Source: CAYMCO01 sp964388955
GTDB taxonomy: Bacteria > Chloroflexota > Anaerolineae > Anaerolineales > E44-bin32
DNA: 64,000 bases
NCBI GenBank assembly: GCA_964388955.1
Contig: CAYMCO010000016.1
Location: forward strand, 44,770-108,769
Direction of reading: 5' to 3'
Position 1 is the stretch's first letter. Each line of letters opens with the position of its first letter. Made by a program: the position numbers and the translations under genes. Positions 39,997-48,833 of the stretch are shown in pieces. Below the pieces are notes generated by a model that worked only from the letters and a program-made list of their open reading frames with translations, was not told the DNA's origin and did no database searches.

Positions 39997-41127
39997 ATGG
40001 GGCATCGAGTAGGTGGATTCAATTGGATCGCGACCACCATGATATTCTTCCTCGCCGCTTGCGGGGGTGCGGCCGGCACGGGGGGGAAGCCGACCGAGGC
40101 GCCGACGGCGGCGCCTGTGCTTCCCACCCCTACCGCGACGGCGGTGCCTGCGCTGACCGTCCTGCCGCCCCCCACGCCAGAACCGTCGGGGATTCTGCAC
40201 ACGGCACCCTGCCAGGGGGCGGATGAGGGTTCAAGTTGGTGCCTGCTCTCCCATGGGGAGCAGGAGGTCGTCACGCCGCCAACTGTGGATGCCCAGCTGT
40301 ACGACTACGACCCGGTGGGAAAGCTGGCCCTCTTTGGGAGTCACTTCCCCACCCATGGGGCCGGGCCCGCCAACATGGCGGTGACCGATCTCATGGTCTG
40401 GGATCTCGATTCCGGGGAGACAAAGCCGGTGGTGCCGGAGGAGCGGGTGGTGCAGGCGGCCTGGGGGCCGGGCGGGGCGGTGGCCTATATCTACGCCGCG
40501 GAGGCCACCAATGAGCTGCGTTGGCGGTCTGCTGATGGGGAGGAGAAGGCGCTCGCCGGTGATGTGCCTCATCTCTTCAGCGTGGCGCCCTCGGGCCGCG
40601 AGGTGGCCTTCGCCCGCGAAAGCCGCTATGACTTCGGTGGGGAACCGGGCCTGTATATCGTGGAACTGGAAAGCCGCAAGGAGCGCAGGGTCTCGGACGC
40701 CGACCGCGCAGGTACCGGCGGGGAGGACTTCATCCGCTGGTCACCGGATGAAGCCTGGCTGCTGATGCCCGTTTCACAGCAGATGCTGCTCGCGGCGGCG
40801 GACGGAAGCTCGGCTGGCATCCTCGAATATGATGAGTCGCTGGCACAGGAACCCTGGTATGAGCGCCTGCCGAGCAATGTGCTTTGGCATCCGGAGGGCG
40901 ACCGCCTGGTGGCCTCTGTGGAGACCGGCGGCCCTGGTTTGCCGGAACCTGTGGAATGGCTGGTCCTGATCTTCCACCTGGATCTAGCCAACGCGCGGAT
41001 CCGAGGCGCGGAGCGGATCTACGACGCAGGACTGTTGATCGGATGGGACGTCATCGGAGGGTCCGTGTGGGTCAATCGATCAGAAGCGCCGGGGACGCCG
41101 CTGAGCATCCCTTTGCCAGCGGGATAG
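39997..41127 (+). CDS. Beta-propeller-like lipoprotein
   Basis: 376 residues with GGAAGGAGG ahead of the ATG. Lipoprotein signal ending in Leu-Ala-Ala-Cys at about residue 22, then a Thr/Pro-rich linker (about 30-65). From about 95 onward come repeated beta-strand units typical of TolB or WD40-like propellers (KLALFGSHFP, VQAAWGPGGAVAYIY, FSVAPSGREVAFARES, FIRWSPDEAWLLMP, VLWHPEGDRLVASV). No catalytic residues are apparent. It is followed eight bases later by a small membrane protein. Confidence 0.8.
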   Translation: MGHRVGGFNWIATTMIFFLAACGGAAGTGGKPTEAPTAAPVLPTPTATAVPALTVLPPPTPEPSGILHTAPCQGADEGSSWCLLSHGEQEVVTPPTVDAQLYDYDPVGKLALFGSHFPTHGAGPANMAVTDLMVWDLDSGETKPVVPEERVVQAAWGPGGAVAYIYAAEATNELRWRSADGEEKALAGDVPHLFSVAPSGREVAFARESRYDFGGEPGLYIVELESRKERRVSDADRAGTGGEDFIRWSPDEAWLLMPVSQQMLLAAADGSSAGILEYDESLAQEPWYERLPSNVLWHPEGDRLVASVETGGPGLPEPVEWLVLIFHLDLANARIRGAERIYDAGLLIGWDVIGGSVWVNRSEAPGTPLSIPLPAG

Positions 41128-41135
41128 GAGGCGAG

Positions 41136-41537
41136 ATGCCGGGCGAACACGATCTGGCGAAGCTCGAGTACAAGGACCTGAGCGACAATCTGCGCCACTG
41201 GAACACGCTTCGATTTGCCGAACTGACGATCTTTCTCGCCTCCACCGGCGGGTTGCTCACCGTCTATTTCCGGGGCGACCCACCTCCCGCGCCGGTGGGG
41301 ACGATCATCAAAGTCGCCGGCTTGGTGATTGCGGTCATGTTCTGGATACTGCAGGAACGCACCATGATGTGGTTCTTCAATTTCCTCCGTCGTGCCAGGG
41401 AACTCGAGGCGGAGCTCGGACTCCAACAGTACCGGACCAGCCCACGGGGGCGAGTGATCACCGGGCGGAACGCCATCCGCATGTTCTTCGTGACCATGAT
41501 CCTCTTCTGGACCTCGCTGCTGATCTGGTTCCCGTAA
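41136..41537 (+). CDS. Small membrane protein of unknown function
   Basis: 133 residues with AGGAGG four bases before the ATG. Two hydrophobic segments near 30-45 and 55-70 and a third at the C terminus (about 115-133), with a charged amphipathic stretch between (FLRRARELEAELGLQQYR). The gene begins eight bases after the lipoprotein stop, so both are likely on one transcript. Family not recognised. Confidence 0.65.
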   Translation: MPGEHDLAKLEYKDLSDNLRHWNTLRFAELTIFLASTGGLLTVYFRGDPPPAPVGTIIKVAGLVIAVMFWILQERTMMWFFNFLRRARELEAELGLQQYRTSPRGRVITGRNAIRMFFVTMILFWTSLLIWFP

Positions 41538-41617
41538 TAGAATGGATTGGGGTGGGCGAGCGCAAAGTGCCGTTCCACTGAGTGCTGGCGCATTGTATCC
41601 CCTGGGGGAGGCTCATC

Positions 41618-42931
41618 ATGGAAATCGGTTTGTTGCTGAGCGTTGCGGTCCTGCTTCTTTTGATGATAGCCAACGGTGTGTTCGCCATGGCGGAACTGGC
41701 GGTGGTGTCGGCGCGAAATGTGCGGTTGGAGCAGCGGGCGAAGCGCGGCGAGAGGGGCGCGGCGCGGGCGCTGGAACTGCAGCAGGCGCCGGGCCGCTTC
41801 CTCTCGACGGTGCAGGTTGGAATCACGTTGATCGGGGTGCTATTGGGTGCCTTCGGCGGCGCCACATTGGCCGATCCGGTTGCCGGGGCCCTGGCACATC
41901 TGCGCCTGATCGCCCCCTACCGCCACGCGGTGGCGTTGGGAATCGTCGTCGTGATCGTCACCTACCTTTCCCTGATCCTGGGGGAGCTGGTCCCCAAACG
42001 GGTCGCGCTGCACGATCCGGAGGCGGCGGCCTCGCTGGTCGCACGGCCAATGGGATTCTTGGGGCGGTTGGCCGGGCCGGTAGTCGGCTTTCTGACCTGG
42101 TCGACGGACAAGGTCTACGCCCTGCTTCGTCTGCCGACGGAAGGGGAGCCCGAGGTGACGGAGGAGGAGATCAAGGCCCTCATGGAGCGCGGGCTCGCCG
42201 AAGGCGAATTCGTGCTGGAGGAGCGCAATCTGGTTAAGCGCGTCTTCCAATTGGAGGAGCGGCGGGTGGGCTCGGTGTCAACGCCCCGCACCGAGATCTC
42301 GTGGCTCGATCTCGAGGATCCCTTGGAGGAAACAAAGCGGCGCATTCTGAAGAGCTCCCACAGCCGGCTGCCTGTCGCCGACGGCAGCTTGGACCAGGTA
42401 GTGGGCATTGCCCAGGCCAAGGATCTGCTCGCCATCTGTTTGGCGGGCGAGAAGCTCGATCTCCGCCGTGCACTGCGGGACCCCGTGTTTGTCCCGGAAA
42501 GCATGCCGTCCTTTGCGGTGCTCGAGAAATTCAGAGAGGCGCGAGTGCAGTTCGCCTTGGTGCTCGATGAGTACGGGGGGCTGCAGGGGCTGGTGACGAC
42601 CAATGATTTGCTCGAGGGCTTGGTGGGCGAAATCCCCGTGGCGGGGGAAGAGAGCGAGACGCCCTTCCAGCGCCCGGATGGATCCTGGCTGCTGGACGGG
42701 ATGCTATCCATGGAGGAGTTCAAGGATCTATTCCAGTTGCAGCATATCCCCGGGGAGGAGCGGGCCATCTTCGAGACCCTGGGGGGATTTGTCATGGCTC
42801 AGTTTGGCCGAATTCCCTCTATTGGGGAGCGCTTCTTCTGGCATGGCATGGAGTTCGAGGTTGTGGATATGGACGGTATGCGCGTCGACAAGGTGATCGT
42901 GAAGCCAGAGGGAGCCGAAGGAAGGGATTAG
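41618..42931 (+). CDS. CNNM/CorC-type transporter-associated protein (hemolysin family, CBS domains)
   Basis: 437 residues from the ATG at 41618 (GGGAGG upstream); a GTG at 41582 would add 12. The N-terminal DUF21 transmembrane domain (about 1-190) has four hydrophobic segments and 'LGELVPKRVALHDPE' near 125; a CBS pair (about 205-330) includes 'VSTPRTEISWLDLEDP' and 'YGGLQGLVTTNDLLEGLVGEI'; and a C-terminal CorC_HlyC domain (about 345-425) has 'GSWLLDGMLSMEEFKDLF' and 'ETLGGFVMAQFGRIPS'. Relatives act in magnesium or cobalt export; hemolysis is a historic label. Confidence 0.92.
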   Translation: MEIGLLLSVAVLLLLMIANGVFAMAELAVVSARNVRLEQRAKRGERGAARALELQQAPGRFLSTVQVGITLIGVLLGAFGGATLADPVAGALAHLRLIAPYRHAVALGIVVVIVTYLSLILGELVPKRVALHDPEAAASLVARPMGFLGRLAGPVVGFLTWSTDKVYALLRLPTEGEPEVTEEEIKALMERGLAEGEFVLEERNLVKRVFQLEERRVGSVSTPRTEISWLDLEDPLEETKRRILKSSHSRLPVADGSLDQVVGIAQAKDLLAICLAGEKLDLRRALRDPVFVPESMPSFAVLEKFREARVQFALVLDEYGGLQGLVTTNDLLEGLVGEIPVAGEESETPFQRPDGSWLLDGMLSMEEFKDLFQLQHIPGEERAIFETLGGFVMAQFGRIPSIGERFFWHGMEFEVVDMDGMRVDKVIVKPEGAEGRD

Positions 42932-43123
42932 CCTCCCGAGTTCGGGCCGGCGATTGCCCCCGGCGGGAGCGAAGCAGGGGGCGTTGCCAATCGCCCGCAC
43001 CGCATTCCGCCTCAGGCCTGGGCGCGTCAGGCGCGTGAAAGCCCCCGAGCAACGGCCTTCGATCGAGCGGCCACCCAGGACAATCGAGGCGACCGCACAT
43101 GGGAATGGAACGACGTTCTGTTC

Positions 43124-43129
43124 TATAAT
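43124..43129 (+). promoter_or_regulatory. TATAAT -10 box of the rhomboid gene, short leader
   Basis: A perfect TATAAT ends 11 bases before the ATG at 43141. The predicted start is within five bases of the ATG and no ribosome binding site lies between, so translation is probably leaderless. Confidence 0.5.
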
Positions 43130-43140
43130 GGGCCGCGATC

Positions 43141-43836
43141 ATGATCCCCTTAAGAGACACGATTCGATCGGAATCCTTCCCCATCGTCAATATCCTGCTG
43201 ATCGCCGCCAACGTGTTGGTGTTCTTGTTTGAAGCTGCACTCAGCACACAGGGCTTTGAGCGGTTGATCGGGGTCTTGGGTCTCGTGCCGTCGAGATTCC
43301 CGAGCCAAATACTCATCGCCTGGCCCACATTGTTCACCTCCATGTTTCTCCACGGCAGTTGGGGCCACCTGATCAGCAACATGTGGGTATTGTTTCTCTT
43401 CGGTGACAATGTCGAGGACCGCATGGGCCCGGTTCGTTATCTGATCTTCTACCTGGCCTCCGGCGTGGTCGCCGGGCTGACGCAGGTGTTTGTCTCCGCC
43501 GGATCCTCGCTGCCGACCGTGGGCGCGAGCGGCGCGCTGGCGGGGGTGCTGGGAGCATATCTCCTCCTCTTCCCGCGGGCCAAGGTGATCACATTGGTCC
43601 CGCTCTTCATCCTCCCCTGGTTCGTTGATATCCCGGCAGTCTTCTTTCTGGGTTTCTGGTTCCTATCCCAATTGTGGTCGGGCCTGCTCAGCCTGGGGGC
43701 AGCCGGGGTTTTCGGGGAGATCGCCTGGTGGGCGCACATCGGAGGCTTTGTCTTCGGCTTCTTGTTGGTCAAGCTCTTTGCCCGACCCTACCGTCGACAC
43801 CGGCGAGCCTTTGCGGACGAGTTCTTTCCGTGGTGA
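43141..43836 (+). CDS. Rhomboid-family intramembrane serine protease
   Basis: 231 residues, six membrane segments. The catalytic Ser 130 in 'VGASGALAGVLGAY' and His 199 in 'WWAHIGGFVFG' are present, as is the loop His-Gly-Ser-Trp-Gly-His-Leu at 71-77 and Asn 80. It cleaves membrane proteins inside the bilayer. It has its own TATAAT box. A second membrane protease of unrelated fold starts 23 nt downstream. Confidence 0.93.
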   Translation: MIPLRDTIRSESFPIVNILLIAANVLVFLFEAALSTQGFERLIGVLGLVPSRFPSQILIAWPTLFTSMFLHGSWGHLISNMWVLFLFGDNVEDRMGPVRYLIFYLASGVVAGLTQVFVSAGSSLPTVGASGALAGVLGAYLLLFPRAKVITLVPLFILPWFVDIPAVFFLGFWFLSQLWSGLLSLGAAGVFGEIAWWAHIGGFVFGFLLVKLFARPYRRHRRAFADEFFPW

Positions 43837-43859
43837 TTCGCGTCTAACAGCAGGAGGGC

Positions 43860-44726
43860 ATGCGCATGGATTTCAACATCCTTAACCTGTTCTGGATCTT
43901 CCTGATCTTGGCCTCGCTGCAGCCCATCGTCCGGCAGAGGATGTTGGAGTGGGCCCGGAACCGGGCCATCCGGAATTTCGAGCAGAAGCGCGGCAGCCGG
44001 GTCATCCTGTTGATCCATAGACAGGAGACGCTCGCCCTGCTGGGTTTTCCGATTGCACGCTACATCGACATTAACGACTCCGAGGCCGTGTTGCGGGCCA
44101 TCAAACTCACATCCGACGATATACCCATCGACCTTGTGTTGCACACGCCGGGCGGCCTTGTCCTGGCCTCGGAGCAGATCGCCCACGCGCTGTGCCGGCA
44201 TCCCGCCAAGGTGACGGTGTTCGTGCCCCACTATGCCATGTCCGGAGGCACCTTGTTGGCTTTGGCGGCCGAAGAGATCGTGATGGATGAGAACGCCGTG
44301 CTGGGGCCGGTGGATCCACACTTGAACAATATGCCGGCGGTTTCTATCCTGAAGGTGCTGGAGCAGAAAGACGCCAATGATATCGACGATGAAACGCTGA
44401 TTCTGGCGGATGTGGCGGGCAAGGCCGTCCAACAGGTGCGGCGAACCGTGCGGGAGATACTGAGCACGCGCGGGACCCCTTCGGCGGAGGCCGAGAGCCT
44501 GTCGGAGGCCCTCGCCTCGGGCCGCTGGACCCACGATTATCCCGTCAGCGTCGAAGAGGCGCAGGAACTGGGCTTGCAGGTCAAGGTGGATATGCCGGAG
44601 GAGATCTACGAGTTGATGAATCTCTTCCCACAGACCCGCCAACGGCGCCCCTCGGTGCAGTTTATCCCCATGCCGTATACGGAACGCCCCACACGCCGAA
44701 CACCTACAGATGGAGCATCCGGCTGA
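43860..44726 (+). CDS. SDH-type (ClpP-fold) membrane serine protease
   Basis: 288 residues. One N-terminal membrane helix (about 8-24), then a Clp/crotonase-fold domain with 'IDLVLHTPGGLVLASEQIAHAL' near 90-111 and the nucleophile Ser 128 in 'HYAMSGGTLLALAA'. This matches the serine dehydrogenase proteinase family, related to SppA and NfeD-like proteases. Active site appears complete through 'GPVDPHL' near 157. GGAGG is upstream of the ATG. Probably cotranscribed with the rhomboid gene. Confidence 0.87.
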   Translation: MRMDFNILNLFWIFLILASLQPIVRQRMLEWARNRAIRNFEQKRGSRVILLIHRQETLALLGFPIARYIDINDSEAVLRAIKLTSDDIPIDLVLHTPGGLVLASEQIAHALCRHPAKVTVFVPHYAMSGGTLLALAAEEIVMDENAVLGPVDPHLNNMPAVSILKVLEQKDANDIDDETLILADVAGKAVQQVRRTVREILSTRGTPSAEAESLSEALASGRWTHDYPVSVEEAQELGLQVKVDMPEEIYELMNLFPQTRQRRPSVQFIPMPYTERPTRRTPTDGASG

Positions 44727-45104
44727 TCATAGCCCCTTGAATGAGGGACCCAGTCGAGCTTGCGCGCTCGGCCATAGAGCCCAGTCGCCAGGATGTTGCG
44801 GCCCATCCAACGCTTCTCTCTGAGAGGTCCTCTCGAACAAACATCCACCTCGTGCTCCTCAAGAAGCGATATGCGCCGGACGACCGAGGCGATCCAAGAC
44901 CGTATGACTTGAGAGCTGGGGAGGCTCATGTTGGCGCGCTATCCTCGCGGATGTCATCGCAAATCGGACTGCTACGGATCTCGAGATTGGCGACATCGCT
45001 TCCGGCGAGGGGTGTATAATTGCGATAATATCGATCCAGTATGGATATCTCATCCCCGCGGCAGTCACGAATTCCGGATGAGCGGGCGTCGAAGAAGAAC
45101 CCCG
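44727..45104. other. Intergenic region upstream of the large cyclase/ATPase gene
   Basis: No gene is supported. A TATAAT box at 45015-45020 would start transcription near 45028, giving a leader of about 50-80 nt. Another AT-rich block (GATAATATCGAT) follows it. The -35 match (GACATC at 44992-44997, 17 bases before the -10) is weak. Confidence 0.4.
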
Positions 45105-48100
45105 ATGAGGTGCGGTAATTGTCAGAAATCCAATCCAGAGGGGGCGCAGTTCTGCATGTACTGCGGCACGCCCATGCGGCGTACCTGTGCCAATTGCGGG
45201 GCCGATCTTCCCGCCGAGGCGCGTTTTTGTTTGCAGTGCGGGCATCCGGTGGAGGACCCTGCCTCGAAGGAAAGTGTGGGAGCGGCGGAGGCCGTGCCGG
45301 ATTGGGTCAACAAGTATCTGCCGGCCGGCCTGATCCGGAAACTGGAGCGGGCGCGCTCCAACCGCGCCATGGTGGGCGAGCGCCGTGTGGTGAGCATCCT
45401 ATTTTGCGATGTCAAAGGATCCACAGCGGCGGCACAGGATCTCGATCCGGAAGAGTGGGCCGAGATCATGAATGGCGCCTTCAAGTACCTGATCGAACCC
45501 GTCTATCGCTATGAGGGCACGCTGGCGCGCATGATGGGCGACGCCATCCTGGCTTTTTTTGGTGCCCCCATCGCCCATGAGGATGATCCGGAGCGAGCGG
45601 TGCTGGCTGGGCTGGAGATGCAATCCGGGATCACCCGCTATGCGCAGCAGGTGCAGCAGCACTGGGGACTAGGGTTCAATGTGCGGGTGGGCATCAATAC
45701 CGGACTGGTGGTGGTTGGGGAGGTGGGCTCCGATTTGCGCGTGGAATACACGGCGTTGGGAGACGCCATTAACGTGGCCGCTCGCATGGAGGAAGCCGCT
45801 GAACCGGGCAGCGTTCAGATCTCAGGGGAGACGTACCGGCAAGTGAGCCGGTCTTTCGAGACGGAACCGGTGGGACCCTGGGAGATGAGGGGCAGGGTGG
45901 AACCGGTGCGGGCGTACCGTGTCTTGGGCCCCAAGCGGGTTGTGGTGGGAAAAGGGAGCGAGGATGAGCAGGCCTCCCCCTTGGTCGGCCGCGAGTCCGA
46001 GATGGCCGTCCTCCAGGGAAGCCTGGAGAAGCTGAGGGAAGGCCACGGCGGAGTGCTGTGTCTGATCGGCGAGGCCGGCTTGGGGAAGAGCCGCCTGCTG
46101 AGGGAACTGTATCAGCGGGCCGGAAATGAGCCTGCCGGTAGACAGGCTGTCACCTGGACGGAGAGCCGCAGCCTCTCGTATCAAAGTGCGCGGCCCTACG
46201 GGCTCTTCCAGCAGCACGTCAGGCAGCTCTGTGACATTCGTGAGTTCGAATCAGACGAAGCGGCACGCCAGCGCGTCGCCGATTGTCTGCAGGGCTTGCC
46301 CGTAGAGCAGGGGCAATCCGCCGCCGAAGCGCTGACCGCCATGCTCGGCATGGATCAGGGAGCGGGGGAATCGGAGGAACAGGCGGAGGCGCTGAAACAC
46401 CGCATCTTCGAGGCCAACCATCAACTGTGGCGCAATCGGGCGGACCGTTCCCCGGTTGTCGCGGCCTTTGACGATCTCCATTGGGCGGATCCGGCATCCA
46501 TTGAGTTGCTGATCGACCTCTTTCAACTCTCAGACAGTGTCCCTATCCTGTTCCTGTGCGCCTTCCGCCCCGACCGTCAGGCGCCCTCCTGGCAAGTGAA
46601 GCAGGAGGCGGAAATCGAATATCCACATCGCTATCAAGAGATTCTGTTGCAGCCGCTTACCAACGAGACCACTCGATCACTCCTGGGCGGCCTGCTGGCG
46701 ACGCAGGATTTTCCCGTCGACGCGCTCGAGATGATCGAGGCAAAGGTGGAGGGGAATCCCCTCTTTGTGGAGGAGATTCTAAAAGAACTGATCGAGAATG
46801 GGGTGTTGGTCCACGGCGAGAATGGAAACGGGTGGAAGTGGCAGGGCGAGATCGGTGAAATCGCCATCCCCGACAATCTGCAGGCCCTGTTTGTCGCCCG
46901 CATCGACCGCCTGCCGGAGGAAATCCGGCGCACCTTGCAGTTGGCGGCGGTGATCGGAAGGACGTTCTACTACCGGGTCCTGGAGGCAATCGCGGGGGAA
47001 AGCTCGGAATTGGATCACCATCTGAACGCTCTGCAGCGCATGGAGCTGGTCCGTGAGGCGTCCCGCATGCCGGAGTTGGAATACACCTTCCGCCATGCCC
47101 TGGCGCAGGAGGCGGCCTACCGCTCCATTCTGCGCAAACAGCGGCGGGTCTTCCACCGGCAGGTCGCGGACGCCATAGAGAAGCTGTTCCCAGAGCGCCT
47201 GGAGGAATTCGCCTCGCTGCTGGCCTACCATTTTCATCGCGCGGGGGATCGGCGCGGGCTGAGGTATGCCATCATGGCTGGCGATGCCGCTTTCCGACTA
47301 TACGCGCTGCCGGAAGCTGTGGAGCACTATTCCCTCGCCTTGGAGTTCGCAGAGAGCGCAGACCTGGATCCGGCGCAACTGCGGTATCTATTCATGCGCA
47401 GGGGGCGGGCCTTCGAGTTGATGGCGGCCTGGGATCGGGCGCTGGAGAACTATGGGCGGATGGAGCGACTGGCGGGTGACCGCGGGGATCAAGAGATGCG
47501 ACTGGCCGCCCTGATCCCACAGGCCACAGTCCGTTCCACATTCAACCGCGCCTCCGATCAGGAGGAGGGACGTCGGCTGTTGAAAGAGGCGCAAGCTCTA
47601 GCGTCGGAACTCGGCGATGAACGCGCTGAGTCGAAGGTCTTGTGGACTCTGATGCTCAACAACGTGAGCTCGGGGGGCCCGCCTGAGGAACGAATCCGGT
47701 ATGGGGAGCGGTCCCTGGCTTTGGCGCGCAAGCACAACCTGAAGGAGCAGGTCGCCTTCACGCTGCAGGACCTCTGGTTTGGCTATGCGGGGGTGGGCCG
47801 TTGGGAGCAAGCCCGCCGGGCATTGCAGGAGAGTGCGGAGATCTGGCGTGAATTGAACAACCTCCCCATGTTGGCCGAGAATCTTTCCCGCACGTATTCG
47901 ACCCAGATGATGGCAGGTGAGTATGACCAAGCCCTGAGCAGTTCTGATGAGGCCTACCAGGTGGCTGAAGAGGGGAACAATCCGGAGGGGCGCGCACTCG
48001 CGCGCGCATTCATCGGTGGGGTGCATTTTGATCGCGGCGACATGGGCAAGGCGATCGCGGTGATGGAGCAGGCGATATCGATAGGCGAGCCCGTGGGGAC

Positions 48101-48782
48101 AATCACAGTCATCGTGATGACGAAGCCTATCCTCGGTTGGGTGCTCGGATCCCTGGGTAGGGTGGAGCGCGGCATCGAGATTGCGGCACAAGCCCTCGAG
48201 TCCGCCGAAGAGCGGTTACCCGCAATGATCGGCCTCCCTGCTGCCGCCTTGGCGCATCTGTACCTCCGCAAGGGAGAAACGGACGCCGCAGAGGAGTATA
48301 TGCGCCTCACGGGGGGTTTCCGGAAGCAGTATCGCGCGATGGCTTTTATGGCCCATATGTGGGGATTGATCGCAGTGGTCGAGGCTGAGCTGCACATCGC
48401 GACCGGGGATCCTTCTGCGGCCGTGAAGGCCATGCAGGAGTTCGATCAGATATGTACAGATTGGGGAATGCGCCAATACCTCACCGACGCCCGCTACCTC
48501 TTGGCCAAGGGATATCGCGCGCTAGGGGATGAAGCGCGGGCCATGGCCGCCTTGGACCAGGCGGCGATCGTGGGAAGATCCATCGGCTGCCGCCGCGTGT
48601 TGTGGCGTGTCTTGGAGATGCAAGCGGAGATCCGTCAACTGCAAGGGGACGGTGACCAGGCGGCAGCACTGCGGGCCGAAGCAGCGGAGATCGCCGCCCT
48701 TATCGCGGATCACATCCCTGATCCTGAGATGAAGCAGGCTTTTCTCGATGGCGCTCCGGCTGCCGGGGTGAGGGATCTCTGA
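45105..48782 (+). CDS. Zinc-ribbon / class III cyclase / AAA ATPase / TPR signalling protein
   Basis: 1225 residues from the ATG at 45105; an in-frame ATG at 45078 would add nine. Two zinc ribbons (Cys 3, 6, 17, 20 and Cys 28, 31, 42, 45), then a class III nucleotide cyclase domain (about 92-275) with metal-binding Asp 102 in 'FCDVKGST' and Asp 146 in 'GDAILAFFG', and 'GDAINVAARM' near 219. An AAA domain follows with Walker A 'GEAGLGKSRLL' at 322-332. The C-terminal half (about 760-1220) is made of TPR-like helical repeats. Such proteins are probable cyclic-nucleotide-linked signal integrators; whether it makes cAMP is not known. Confidence 0.9.
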   Translation: MRCGNCQKSNPEGAQFCMYCGTPMRRTCANCGADLPAEARFCLQCGHPVEDPASKESVGAAEAVPDWVNKYLPAGLIRKLERARSNRAMVGERRVVSILFCDVKGSTAAAQDLDPEEWAEIMNGAFKYLIEPVYRYEGTLARMMGDAILAFFGAPIAHEDDPERAVLAGLEMQSGITRYAQQVQQHWGLGFNVRVGINTGLVVVGEVGSDLRVEYTALGDAINVAARMEEAAEPGSVQISGETYRQVSRSFETEPVGPWEMRGRVEPVRAYRVLGPKRVVVGKGSEDEQASPLVGRESEMAVLQGSLEKLREGHGGVLCLIGEAGLGKSRLLRELYQRAGNEPAGRQAVTWTESRSLSYQSARPYGLFQQHVRQLCDIREFESDEAARQRVADCLQGLPVEQGQSAAEALTAMLGMDQGAGESEEQAEALKHRIFEANHQLWRNRADRSPVVAAFDDLHWADPASIELLIDLFQLSDSVPILFLCAFRPDRQAPSWQVKQEAEIEYPHRYQEILLQPLTNETTRSLLGGLLATQDFPVDALEMIEAKVEGNPLFVEEILKELIENGVLVHGENGNGWKWQGEIGEIAIPDNLQALFVARIDRLPEEIRRTLQLAAVIGRTFYYRVLEAIAGESSELDHHLNALQRMELVREASRMPELEYTFRHALAQEAAYRSILRKQRRVFHRQVADAIEKLFPERLEEFASLLAYHFHRAGDRRGLRYAIMAGDAAFRLYALPEAVEHYSLALEFAESADLDPAQLRYLFMRRGRAFELMAAWDRALENYGRMERLAGDRGDQEMRLAALIPQATVRSTFNRASDQEEGRRLLKEAQALASELGDERAESKVLWTLMLNNVSSGGPPEERIRYGERSLALARKHNLKEQVAFTLQDLWFGYAGVGRWEQARRALQESAEIWRELNNLPMLAENLSRTYSTQMMAGEYDQALSSSDEAYQVAEEGNNPEGRALARAFIGGVHFDRGDMGKAIAVMEQAISIGEPVGTITVIVMTKPILGWVLGSLGRVERGIEIAAQALESAEERLPAMIGLPAAALAHLYLRKGETDAAEEYMRLTGGFRKQYRAMAFMAHMWGLIAVVEAELHIATGDPSAAVKAMQEFDQICTDWGMRQYLTDARYLLAKGYRALGDEARAMAALDQAAIVGRSIGCRRVLWRVLEMQAEIRQLQGDGDQAAALRAEAAEIAALIADHIPDPEMKQAFLDGAPAAGVRDL

Positions 48783-48784
48783 CC

Positions 48785-48800
48785 GCCAACGTCCGTTGGC
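48785..48800. terminator. Hairpin between convergent cyclase and lipoprotein genes
   Basis: GCCAACG/CGTTGGC with two unpaired bases, three nt after the cyclase stop. It lies in the 51-nt gap between convergent genes. No T-tract follows. Confidence 0.4.
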
Positions 48801-48833
48801 ATTATGAGGGCATTGAGAAGCATGCTCCGACGG

